The translations under genes were made by a program, and so were the position numbers. From Cyanobium sp. N.Huapi 1H5 (GTDB taxonomy: Bacteria > Cyanobacteriota > Cyanobacteriia > PCC-6307 > Cyanobiaceae): a stretch of DNA of 64,000 nt. The stretch lies in assembly GCF_024345535.1 (NCBI RefSeq), contig NZ_JAGQBH010000009.1:1-64000 (forward strand). Reading direction: 5' to 3'. The notes under the pieces are model-generated. The model was not told the DNA's origin and did no database searches. It worked only from the letters and a program-made list of their open reading frames with translations. How positions within the stretch are numbered: position 1 is the stretch's first letter; each line of letters starts with the position of its first letter. Shown one piece after another: positions 8,626-15,964 of this stretch.

Positions 8626-9138
8626 TCAGTCGAAGAACATCAGGCTGACCACCTTGCCCATGTCCTCGGCGGTGCGGCAGCTGGAGAGCAGGGTCTCGCT
8701 GTCGTGGAAGGCGTAGCAGATCAGCTGGTCGCAGCGGTTGATGATCTCCTGGTTGCAGAGGCTGCTGGCCATGGGCAGGGGCAGTTCGTCGTTCTCGGGC
8801 TTCTCCACCAGGTGCAGCACCCGCTCCAGCTGGCTGCGGGATTCACCCGGCTGGCGATCCAGGCTCTGGGGCAGCAGCACGGTGAGCCGGGCCGGATCCA
8901 CCTCCAGAACGCTGCGGATCACGGCCGCATTGACCCCCTGGGCGCCGGAAGTGATCAGGTTGTGACCCTCCTGGGCCAGGGAGCGGGCCACCAGCTCCAC
9001 CAGATGGATCGACACCACCGGCACATGGCGGCTGCCGAGGAAGGCGATTCTGCGTTTGCCCCGGTCCTGGAGCATGGCCAGCTCCTGGGCGAGCGTATCG
9101 ATCCGGTCCAGGGCCGGAAGATCTAGGGACCGGGTCAC
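8626..9138 (-). CDS. DprA/LOG-like Rossmann protein (DNA recombination-mediator A-like)
   Basis: 170 residues from a GTG. The core RIAFLGSRHVPVVSIHLVELVARSLAQ followed by LITSGAQGVNAAV is the nucleotide-binding Rossmann pattern shared by DprA and LOG proteins. Full DprA is longer, so this is a single-domain relative, which cyanobacteria often carry and which is commonly annotated as recombination-mediator protein A. Whether it binds DNA is not shown by the sequence. Motif segments longer than those quoted were also consistent. It is convergent with the NfeD-like gene. Confidence 0.7.
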   Translation of the reverse strand: MTRSLDLPALDRIDTLAQELAMLQDRGKRRIAFLGSRHVPVVSIHLVELVARSLAQEGHNLITSGAQGVNAAVIRSVLEVDPARLTVLLPQSLDRQPGESRSQLERVLHLVEKPENDELPLPMASSLCNQEIINRCDQLICYAFHDSETLLSSCRTAEDMGKVVSLMFFD

Positions 9139-9177
9139 CCGTTATCGACAACCAACGAACTGAAACTAGCAGCGCCC

Positions 9178-10284
9178 TCAGGCATGGACCGCCAGGCGCA
9201 GCCGGCGGAACAGCCGTTCGAAGTGGCAGTTCTCTTCCACCAGGCGGATCGCATAGGTGGCCTTCACCGCTTCGTGCAGTCGCACATGGCCGATGGCGGC
9301 GTCGATCACCTCGACGGTGGTGAGGGTGTCGTGGTCGACCTTGAGCACCGGCACCTCCAGCTCCTCGGCCCGGCTGATCAGCTGGGGCAGCGGCTCACCG
9401 GCGCCGGTGAGGATCAGGCACTGGGTGGAGGCCTCCAGGGCCGCCAGCTGGATGTCGGTGCGGTCGGCGCCGGTGACCACGGCCATGTTGCGGCGACGCC
9501 GGAAGAACTCCATCGCCGAATTGACGTTCATGGCGCCGATCGAGAGGGTCTCCACCAGCAGGTCGAGGCCGTCGTGGCAGCAGAGCACGGTGGCCTCGAG
9601 CCGGCGGGCCAGCTCCTCCACCGTGACGCTGCGCAGCAGGGGGCTGCGGGGCATCACGCCCAGCACCGGGATCCCCAGCCGCTCCAGGGCCGGCAGCACC
9701 GCCTCCCGCACCTCCGGCACCACCTCGGGCAGAACGGCGTTGAGCACCACACCCGCCAGCAGATCGCCCAGCTGGTGCCGGGCCTCCAGCAGGGCATCGA
9801 CGCTGCGGCTGTCACTCCAGTTGTGCACCAGCAGGACCGGGGCCTGCAGGGCCTGGGCCAGCTGCACCAGACCCAGGCCGTAGAGCTGCCCTTCGTTGAG
9901 GCTTCCGGCCCCCTCCAGCAGCACCAGCCGCTCGGCGTCGTCGTGGATGCGCCGCTGCAGAAGCGCCAGCCCCTCCCCCGGGGTCAGATCCCCCGCCAGC
10001 AGGCGGGCCCGGGCGGTCGCCGGCTCCAGCACGTCCAGCGAAGGGATCAGCTGCTCCGGCTCCAGCCCGAGGGTGGCGCCGATGAAGCGGACATCGGGAT
10101 CCAGCAGCGGGTTGCCGGGCGCCCCATCGACGGGGGCGTCGAGGGGGTCGTCCATGCAGGTGGCCAGCGGCTTGCCGAAGGCGAGCGGCACGCCCTGGCG
10201 GGCGAGCTGGCGGCCCAGACCCAGCACCACCGCCGACTTGCCGCTGAAGGGTTCGCAGGAGCCGATCAGCAGGGGGATGGACAT
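9178..10284 (-). CDS. Phosphotransacetylase family protein (BioD-like P-loop + DRTGG domain)
   Basis: 368 residues. The N-terminal half is a dethiobiotin-synthetase-like P-loop domain (SCEPFSGKSAVVLG at residues 8-21; VLLEGAGSLNEG near 118). The second half has the DRTGG-domain pattern (LSIGAMNVNSAMEFFRRR, then VVTGADRTDIQLAAL). This is the N-terminal architecture of long phosphotransacetylases, but the catalytic acetyltransferase domain is absent, so a regulatory role is likely and enzyme activity doubtful. The ATG at 10284 directly precedes the P-loop domain. Confidence 0.85.
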   Translation of the reverse strand: MSIPLLIGSCEPFSGKSAVVLGLGRQLARQGVPLAFGKPLATCMDDPLDAPVDGAPGNPLLDPDVRFIGATLGLEPEQLIPSLDVLEPATARARLLAGDLTPGEGLALLQRRIHDDAERLVLLEGAGSLNEGQLYGLGLVQLAQALQAPVLLVHNWSDSRSVDALLEARHQLGDLLAGVVLNAVLPEVVPEVREAVLPALERLGIPVLGVMPRSPLLRSVTVEELARRLEATVLCCHDGLDLLVETLSIGAMNVNSAMEFFRRRRNMAVVTGADRTDIQLAALEASTQCLILTGAGEPLPQLISRAEELEVPVLKVDHDTLTTVEVIDAAIGHVRLHEAVKATYAIRLVEENCHFERLFRRLRLAVHA

Positions 10285-10347
10285 GGTGTGACCTCGCCGG
10301 GACCCGCAGGTGCGGGGCAATCTAGGCAGCACGACCACCTCAGGCCC

Positions 10348-11079
10348 ATGCCGGACCCCTCGAACGCAGCGCTCACCGTGGCCGTCACCGGTGCCAGCGG
10401 CGCCCTCGGCCAGGCCCTGCTGCGCCGCTGGCACCGCCGCGGTGCCCGGCTGATCGCCCTTTGCCACGGCTGCGCACCCCTGGAGCTGGCCGGCCCGGAC
10501 GGGCAGCCGATCCCCCTGCGCCAGGTGCAATGGCAGGTGGGCCAGGAGGCCGCCCTCGAATCCCTGCTCGAGGAGGTGGATGTGCTGGTGATCAACCACG
10601 GCATCAACGTCCATGGCGACGCCGGCGCCGCGGCCACCGGCCGTTCGCTCGAGGTCAACGCCCTGAGCGCCTGGCGGCTGCTGGAACTGTTCGCCGTGGT
10701 GGCGGCGCGGCGCGGGGAGACACGGCTCGACGGGGGCCGGCGGCCGGAGGTGTGGGTGAACACCTCGGAAGCGGAGATCCAGCCGGCCCTCAGCCCCCTC
10801 TACGAGATCAGCAAACGGCTGCTGGGCCAGCTGCTCAGCCTGCGGGCCCCGGAGCTGGCCCAGGCGTTGCGGCTGCGGCGGCTGGTGCTGGGGCCGTTCC
10901 GCTCGGCCCTCAATCCGATCGGGGTCATGGGCGCCGACTGGGTGGCGGGCCAGATCCTGCGGCAGGCCGACTGGGACTGGGGCCTGATCATCGTCACCCC
11001 GAACCCGCTGACCTACGTGCTGATGCCCCTGGCGACCCTGACGCGCTGGGCCTACTACGGGTTGCTGCGGCGGCCGTGA
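10348..11079 (+). CDS. Short-chain dehydrogenase/reductase
   Basis: 243 residues with the NAD(P) loop TGASGALGQAL (residues 14-24), the NHG motif (INHGIN, about 88) and a catalytic YEISK (about 152). The C-terminus has a hydrophobic stretch (TYVLMPLATLTRWAYYG) that may touch the membrane, resembling the SDR half of cyanobacterial sterol-desaturase/SDR fusions. The substrate is unknown. It is divergent from the phosphotransacetylase-like gene with a 63-bp spacer. Confidence 0.75.
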   Translation: MPDPSNAALTVAVTGASGALGQALLRRWHRRGARLIALCHGCAPLELAGPDGQPIPLRQVQWQVGQEAALESLLEEVDVLVINHGINVHGDAGAAATGRSLEVNALSAWRLLELFAVVAARRGETRLDGGRRPEVWVNTSEAEIQPALSPLYEISKRLLGQLLSLRAPELAQALRLRRLVLGPFRSALNPIGVMGADWVAGQILRQADWDWGLIIVTPNPLTYVLMPLATLTRWAYYGLLRRP

Positions 11080-11106
11080 GTACGGGGATGGCGGGGTCTG
11101 CCGGAC

Positions 11107-11967
11107 TTAGAAGTCGCGGTCGGTGAGGATGTCGCAGCCGTCGGAGGTGACCACGATGGTGTGCTCCCACTGGGCCGAGAGGCTGCCGTCCACGGTCACC
11201 ACGGTCCAGCGGTCCTTGAGGGTGCGGCAGGCCTTGCTGCCGGCGTTGAGGATCGGCTCCACCGCCAGGGTCATGCCGGCCCGCAGCTGCATGTTGGGCA
11301 GATCCCTGGTGCGGTAGTTGAACACCGAGGGCTCCTCGTGCAGGTTGCGGCCCACGCCGTGGCCCGTGTAGTCCTCGACGACGGCATAGCCGTGGGCCTC
11401 GACGTGGTCCTGGACGGCACCGGCCAGCTCCAGCAGGGTGCTGCCGGCCTTCACGGTGGCCAGGCCTTTCATCAGGGATTCCTGGGCCACCCGGCTGAGG
11501 CGGCGGGCCTCCTCCGGCACCCCCTCGCCGACGCAGAGGGTGACGCAGCTGTCGCCGTGGAAGCCCTCGAAGTAGGCGCCGGTGTCGATCTTGACCAGAT
11601 CACCGGCGTTGATGACCCGTTTGGCGCTGGGGATCCCGTGGACCACCTCGTTGTTGATGCTGGCGCAGATGCTGGCCGGAAAGCCGTGGTAGCCCTTGAA
11701 GCTGGGGGTGGCTCCCATGGCGCGGATGCGGGCCTCGGCGTGGCGGTCGAGGTCGCCGGTGGTCATGCCCGGGGCGGCCATGTCGATGATCTCCCGCAGC
11801 ACCGTGGCCACGATGCGGCTGGCCTGGCGCATGATCGCGATCTCCCGCGCCGACTTCACCTCCACCCCGCGGCGGCCCTTCTGGATGCGGGGGCCGGCCT
11901 GGGTGAGAGGGGTGCCACCGCCCTTGACGCCGTTGGTGCTGGCCAGCAGATCGGCGAACAGGTTCAT
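11107..11967 (-). CDS. map: Methionine aminopeptidase, type I
   Basis: 286 residues, slightly longer than the 260-residue norm because of a ~30-residue N-terminal lead. It removes the initiator Met from new proteins. The metal ligands are visible in order: [15 protein letters not shown] (two Asp), [12 protein letters not shown] (His), LAVEPIL (Glu) and QWEHT (Glu). An internal Met-free lead up to [10 protein letters not shown] suggests that translation could also begin later, but the ATG at 11967 is the only ATG before the catalytic domain that leaves it complete. Confidence 0.96.
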   Translation of the reverse strand: MNLFADLLASTNGVKGGGTPLTQAGPRIQKGRRGVEVKSAREIAIMRQASRIVATVLREIIDMAAPGMTTGDLDRHAEARIRAMGATPSFKGYHGFPASICASINNEVVHGIPSAKRVINAGDLVKIDTGAYFEGFHGDSCVTLCVGEGVPEEARRLSRVAQESLMKGLATVKAGSTLLELAGAVQDHVEAHGYAVVEDYTGHGVGRNLHEEPSVFNYRTRDLPNMQLRAGMTLAVEPILNAGSKACRTLKDRWTVVTVDGSLSAQWEHTIVVTSDGCDILTDRDF

Positions 11968-12030
11968 GCGGTGGAAGTTGGAGCCGGATATTCAAGTTAT
12001 CAATGGCATCCCTCCCGCCGTCGATTCCCC

Positions 12031-12393
12031 GTGTCCGGCCCTACCCCCAGCGCCCCCCCACGGCCCGCCTCACCGCCCTGGGGCGCCCGCCTGCGGCAGG
12101 CCCACGCCTGGATGGCACCGCTGGTGCTGGCGCCCCTGCTGATCTCGGCCGTCACGGGTGTGGGTTACCGCCTGCTGCGGGACTGGGGAGGGCTGAGCCG
12201 GGACCAGGTCCATCCGTTGATGGTGCTGCATGAGGGCGAATGGCTCCAGAGCTGGCTGGGCCAGGTGGGGGAGACGCTCTACGTGCTGCTCAATGGCCTG
12301 GGGCTGCTGTGGATGCTGGTCACCGGAGGGGTCATGGCCTGGGAGCGGCTGCAGCGGAGCTGGCGGCGGCGCGGGGGGAAGGGGGTCACCTGA
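12031..12393 (+). CDS. PepSY-associated membrane helix protein
   Basis: 120 residues from a GTG, with two membrane segments (about residues 29-45, APLVLAPLLISAVTGV, and 86-102, GLGLLWMLVTGGVMAW). The RQAHAW motif just before helix one and the short HPLMVLHEGEW loop are typical of PepSY-associated TM proteins, small relatives of membrane flavoreductase or iron-uptake proteins. Role unknown. The open frame continues far upstream but only as an antisense shadow of map. A later ATG at 12112 would cut helix one. Confidence 0.7.
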   Translation: MSGPTPSAPPRPASPPWGARLRQAHAWMAPLVLAPLLISAVTGVGYRLLRDWGGLSRDQVHPLMVLHEGEWLQSWLGQVGETLYVLLNGLGLLWMLVTGGVMAWERLQRSWRRRGGKGVT

Positions 12394-12435
12394 GGCGGTA
12401 AGGTGTTGGTTTGGCCAGGCGCTCCGAGAAAAGGG

Positions 12436-12939
12436 ATGGCAACCGAGACCGATCCGACCACCACCGATCCATCCACCGAGGTGGACCTGCAGACCGTGGA
12501 CCAGGTGACCCCTGACGAGGCGGCCGACACCGCTGCGGCAGCCGTGGCGGCCCCTGCCACCGTGACCGTCACCACCGGCAAGCTCAGTGCCCGTGCCCTG
12601 ATCGACGAGTTCGAGGCGGCCCAGCTCAAGAGCGACCTGCCCGAGATCTACGTGGGTGACACCGTCAAGGTGGGCGTGCGCATCCGGGAGGGCAACAAGG
12701 AGCGGGTGCAGCCCTACGAGGGCGTGGTGATCGCCAAGCGCCACGGCGGCCTCAACCAGACGATCACCGTGCGCCGCATCTTCCAGGGCATCGGCGTGGA
12801 GCGGGTCTTCATGCTGCACAGCCCCCAGGTCGCTTCCGTGAAGGTGGAGCGGCGCGGTAAGGTGCGTCGGGCGAAGCTCTTCTATCTGCGTGACCGGGTG
12901 GGTAAAGCCACTCGCGTCAAACAGCGCTTCGATCGCTGA
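12436..12939 (+). CDS. rplS: 50S ribosomal protein L19
   Basis: 167 residues. The L19 domain occupies about residues 50-167 ([65 protein letters not shown]). L19 sits at the subunit interface of the ribosome. The ~50-residue N-terminal Thr/Ala/Asp extension is absent from E. coli L19 (115 residues) but similar leads occur in cyanobacterial homologues. The gene lies 42 bp after the PepSY-type gene and 66 bp before tRNA-Trp. Confidence 0.95.
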   Translation: MATETDPTTTDPSTEVDLQTVDQVTPDEAADTAAAAVAAPATVTVTTGKLSARALIDEFEAAQLKSDLPEIYVGDTVKVGVRIREGNKERVQPYEGVVIAKRHGGLNQTITVRRIFQGIGVERVFMLHSPQVASVKVERRGKVRRAKLFYLRDRVGKATRVKQRFDR

Positions 12940-13005
12940 AGCCTGGTTTCACGGGATTTCATTGCCCGCGTTTCCCTTTCACGCTTTCCAGGGGCCATCG
13001 GCCAT

Positions 13006-13078
13006 GCGCCGTTAGTTCAGTTGGTAGAACGCAGGTCTCCAAAACCTGATGTCGGGGGTTCAAGTCCTCCACGGCGCG
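13006..13078 (+). tRNA. trnW: tRNA-Trp (CCA)
   Basis: A complete 73-nt cloverleaf: acceptor GCGCCGT/ACGGCGC with discriminator G, anticodon stem CAGGT/ACCTG, loop CTCCAAA giving anticodon CCA at 13039-13041, and T-arm GGGGG-TTCAAGT-CCTCC. The CCA end is not encoded. Confidence 0.97.
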
Positions 13079-13114
13079 TTCGATGGTCCCATTTGCAGTC
13101 TCGTGGTTCCGAAC

Positions 13115-13303
13115 ATGGAGTTGGATCTACAACCCGGTGATGTGGTCAAGGTGCTGGAATCGGCCGCCCTTGGCTGGGTCCGGGCCCGGGTCATCCGGGT
13201 CAAGTCCGGAGGTCGGGTCGTGGTCCAGAGCGACCAGGGGCGGGAGTTCACCGCCCGTGGCAATCAGGTGCGTCTGATCGAACCCGCCGGCTTCCGTCCC
13301 TGA
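13115..13303 (+). CDS. Small conserved-looking hypothetical protein
   Basis: 62 residues starting MELDLQPGDVVKVLES and ending VRLIEPAGFRP. The spacing of Gly and hydrophobics (LQPGDVVKV, WVRARVIRVKSGGRVVVQS, GNQVRLIEP) predicts a small SH3/KOW-like beta-barrel, which would suit RNA or protein binding, but this is inference from pattern. It begins 37 bp after tRNA-Trp; the open frame extends back into the tRNA, so the ATG at 13115 is the sensible start. It is followed by a strong terminator at 13339. Confidence 0.7.
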   Translation: MELDLQPGDVVKVLESAALGWVRARVIRVKSGGRVVVQSDQGREFTARGNQVRLIEPAGFRP

Positions 13304-13338
13304 GCCCAGCGCCTCGCCGTCCCCTCCGGTCAGCGCCT

Positions 13339-13364
13339 GCCCCGTGCTCCGCACGGGGCTTTTT
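13339..13364 (+). terminator. Rho-independent terminator
   Basis: GCCCCGTG (13339-13346), loop CTCCG, CACGGGGC (13352-13359), then five T. An 8-bp perfect stem plus T tract, 36 bp after the 62-residue gene; it closes the rplS/tRNA-Trp/small-protein stretch. Confidence 0.92.
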
Positions 13365-13541
13365 GTGTGGCACCCTCACCAGGCCCGCCCCTGCCCGGCC
13401 TTCCCGGGTGCCGTTGACGGACCGCGTTGACGGAGGGACCGGTGACGATGGATACTTCCTTGGTCGGCGTCCGCGCCGTCGTGATCGCCCATCGGTGCCG
13501 CATCCTCCCCCCGGGGTGGATCGTGCCTCGAATGCCGGTCT

Positions 13542-13615
13542 GGGACTGTAGTTCAATCGGTTAGAGCACCGCCCTGTCACGGCGGAAGTTGCGGGTTCGA
13601 GCCCCGTCAGTCCCG
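13542..13615 (+). tRNA. trnD: tRNA-Asp (GTC)
   Basis: A complete 74-nt cloverleaf: acceptor GGGACTG/CAGTCCC with discriminator G, anticodon stem CCGCC/GGCGG, loop CTGTCAC with anticodon GTC at 13576-13578, and T-arm GCGGG-TTCGAGC-CCCGT. It ends 24 bp before gltX and could share a transcript with it. Confidence 0.97.
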
Positions 13616-13639
13616 TTCTCACCACCTGGAGCCGATTCC

Positions 13640-15085
13640 GTGGCCGCAGCGGTTCCCGTACGCGTTCGGCTGGCCCCCAGCCCCACCGGCACCCTCCACA
13701 TCGGCACCGCCCGCACGGCGGTGTTCAACTGGCTGTTCGCCCGCCACCTGGGGGGGGCCTTCCTGCTCCGCATCGAGGACACCGACCGGGAACGGTCCAA
13801 ACCGGAATTCACCGAGAACATCCTCGATGGCCTGCGCTGGCTGGGCCTCACCTGGGACGAGGAGCCGGTGGTGCAGAGCGCGCGCATCGAGGCCCACCGG
13901 GCCGCGATCGAGCAGCTGCTCGTCAGCGGCCATGCCTACCGCTGCTTCGCCAGTGACGCCGAGCTGGCGGCGATGCGGGAGCGCCAGCAGGCCGAGGGCC
14001 GGGCCCCCCGCTACGACAACCTGCACCGGGACCTCACCACCGAGCAGCAGCAGGCCTACATCGATGAGGGCCGCGAGGCGGTGATCCGCTTCCGCATCGA
14101 CGACGGCGCCACGATCACCTGGAACGACCTGGTGCGCGGCGAGATGCGCTGGGCCGGCAGCGACCTGGGCGGCGACATGGTGATCGCCCGCCGGGCCCCC
14201 GCCGATGCCATCGGCGACCCGCTCTACAACCTGGTGGTGGTGGTGGACGACGCCGCCATGGCCATCAGCCACGTGATCCGGGGCGAGGACCACATCGCCA
14301 ACACCGGCAAGCAGCTGCTGCTCTACGCCGCCCTGGGGCTGACCCCGCCCCTGTTCGCCCACACCCCCCTGATCCTCAACCAGGAGGGCCGCAAGCTCTC
14401 CAAGCGCGACGGCGTCACCTCCGTGGGTGATTTCCGCGCCATGGGCTACACCGCCGAGGCCTTGGTCAACTACATGACCCTGCTGGGCTGGTCGCCACCG
14501 GAGGGCATCGGCGAGCGCTTCAGCCTCGAGCAGGCGGCGGCGGTGTTCTCCTTCGAGCGCGTCAACCGGGCCGGGGCGCGCTTCGACTGGGACAAGCTCA
14601 ACTGGCTCAACGCCCAGGTGCTGCATGGGCTGGAGGCCGGCGAGCTGCGGCAGCGGCTGCTGCCCCTCTGGCAGGCCCGGGGCTGGGCCGACGACGGCCC
14701 CGCCGCCGATGCCGGCTGGCAGGAGGATCTCTGCGCCCTGCTCGGCCCCTCCCTCAGCCTGCTGGCGGACGGGGTCGACCAGGCCGCCCCCTTCTTCACG
14801 ACGCCGGAGCCGGACGAGGCCGCCCTGGCCCTGCGGGCCGACGAGGCCAGCCGCGCCGCCCTGAGCGCCCTGCTGGAGCAGCTGCCGCAGGGGCCGCTCG
14901 AGGCCGAAGCCGCCCAGGCGCTGCTGGGGGCCGCCGCCACGGCGGCGGGCGTCAAGAAGGGGGTGCTGATGAAGGGCCTGCGGGCCGCCCTGCTGGGCAG
15001 CCTCAAAGGGCCCGACCTGCTCACCACCTGGCTGCTGCTGCACCGGCTCGGCAGCGACCGGGAGCGGATCACCGCTGCGCTCTGA
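13640..15085 (+). CDS. gltX: Glutamyl-tRNA synthetase
   Basis: 481 residues from a GTG, normal for a bacterial GluRS. The class I signature is [15 protein letters not shown] (HIGH-type, residues ~10-24) and the KMSKS-type loop is KLSKRDG (~252). Also visible are [10 protein letters not shown] and HVIRGEDHI. In cyanobacteria the enzyme usually charges both tRNA-Glu and tRNA-Gln. The GTG is chosen because the conserved start VRVRLAPSP follows within a few residues, and the frame upstream runs through tRNA-Asp. Confidence 0.97.
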   Translation: MAAAVPVRVRLAPSPTGTLHIGTARTAVFNWLFARHLGGAFLLRIEDTDRERSKPEFTENILDGLRWLGLTWDEEPVVQSARIEAHRAAIEQLLVSGHAYRCFASDAELAAMRERQQAEGRAPRYDNLHRDLTTEQQQAYIDEGREAVIRFRIDDGATITWNDLVRGEMRWAGSDLGGDMVIARRAPADAIGDPLYNLVVVVDDAAMAISHVIRGEDHIANTGKQLLLYAALGLTPPLFAHTPLILNQEGRKLSKRDGVTSVGDFRAMGYTAEALVNYMTLLGWSPPEGIGERFSLEQAAAVFSFERVNRAGARFDWDKLNWLNAQVLHGLEAGELRQRLLPLWQARGWADDGPAADAGWQEDLCALLGPSLSLLADGVDQAAPFFTTPEPDEAALALRADEASRAALSALLEQLPQGPLEAEAAQALLGAAATAAGVKKGVLMKGLRAALLGSLKGPDLLTTWLLLHRLGSDRERITAAL

Positions 15086-15102
15086 CGCCGGGCCCCTGGG
15101 CC

Positions 15103-15345
15103 TCAGTCGTCCATGGCGCCGTAGATCGGCTCCACCCGGATCGCCTGGACGCTGCCGGCCCGCAGCACCAGGAACTCGCTGGTCAGGTCGCTGATCGGCA
15201 CGTTCACGAAGGTGTCGAGGGCCGCCGCGTTCAGCACGCCGCCGTACCAGTTCTGGAAATCCTCCAGGGTGTTGAAGTGCACCTCCTGGTGGTGGCCGCC
15301 ACTCAGGAACAGGTGGATGGCATAGCGGCGGGGGGTGCGGGCCAT
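15103..15345 (-). CDS. Conserved-looking small hypothetical protein
   Basis: 80 residues, with HLFLSGGHHQEVHFNTLEDF near the start, FVNVPI, and a C-terminal VQAIRVEPIYG. The mix of short beta-like strands suggests a small globular cytoplasmic protein. No family recognised, but the residue pattern and the AUG at 15345 look genuine. Its first codons overlap the 3' end of the upstream DUF1643 gene by 43 nt in another frame, so the two are likely co-transcribed. Confidence 0.65.
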   Translation of the reverse strand: MARTPRRYAIHLFLSGGHHQEVHFNTLEDFQNWYGGVLNAAALDTFVNVPISDLTSEFLVLRAGSVQAIRVEPIYGAMDD

Positions 15346-15902
15346 GGGGCGCGGACGACGGCGGCGGACTGCCCACAGGATGCCCCATAGGGCCGCAACA
15401 GGCTTGTGGCCGGCCGGTAGAGGGGATGAAGGGGGGCGCCGGAGGCGGTGAGGCCGAGACACACCAGCCGGGAGCGGTGGGGTTCCAGCAGCTCCAGCAC
15501 CCGTTCGTCCTGGCCCGAACGGCGACCGCCGTTACCCCAGCCCAGCCAGATCAGCGGCGGCGGCGCCCCGGCCGGGACGGGCCCGGCGGACAGCTCGCCG
15601 GCCCGCAGTCGCCGCCGGATCCAGGCCGGGTTGGCGGCACCCACCGGATCGGCGGCATGGGCCAGGGCCACCGGGCTCGGGCTGATGCGGGCGAAAAGGT
15701 TGAGCACCTCCAGGCCGCCGTAGCCCCAACCGGCGGCGAAGGCCACCAGCCGCCGCAGGGTGGGGTCGTCGTGGCGATGGTCGGCGCGGGAGGGGTTGAG
15801 GCCGATGAACAGCAGCCGGCTGCCCTGGGGCTCCCAGATGCGCTCCAGCCACCAGCGGTAGTGGCCGCAGCGGCTGAAGGCGGCCCGGCCGGCGGCCGTC
15901 AC
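15303..15902 (-). CDS. DUF1643 domain protein
   Basis: 199 residues from a GTG. LLFIGLNPSRADHRHDDPT is the DUF1643 hallmark, followed by WGYGGLEVLNLFA and LIWLGWGNGG. The fold is thought to resemble uracil-DNA glycosylase, but no activity is known for the family. It is divergent from polA, with 62 bp between starts, and its 3' end overlaps the next gene. Confidence 0.85.
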   Translation of the reverse strand: MTAAGRAAFSRCGHYRWWLERIWEPQGSRLLFIGLNPSRADHRHDDPTLRRLVAFAAGWGYGGLEVLNLFARISPSPVALAHAADPVGAANPAWIRRRLRAGELSAGPVPAGAPPPLIWLGWGNGGRRSGQDERVLELLEPHRSRLVCLGLTASGAPLHPLYRPATSLLRPYGASCGQSAAVVRAPWPAPPAAMPSTCS

Positions 15903-15964
15903 GGCGCTTCCGGGCCGCCGGATGGCAGGCTGTGGCGGACGGCGGACGGATCCCGGAAACGGCC

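Noticed and set aside
7222-9126. Plus-strand open frame of ~634 codons
   Set aside because: Runs antisense to the stomatin-like and DprA-like genes and across the NfeD-like gene in a wrong frame; no protein pattern.
9178-10284. Full phosphotransacetylase (pta)
   Set aside because: The acetyltransferase domain is missing; only the P-loop and DRTGG domains are present.
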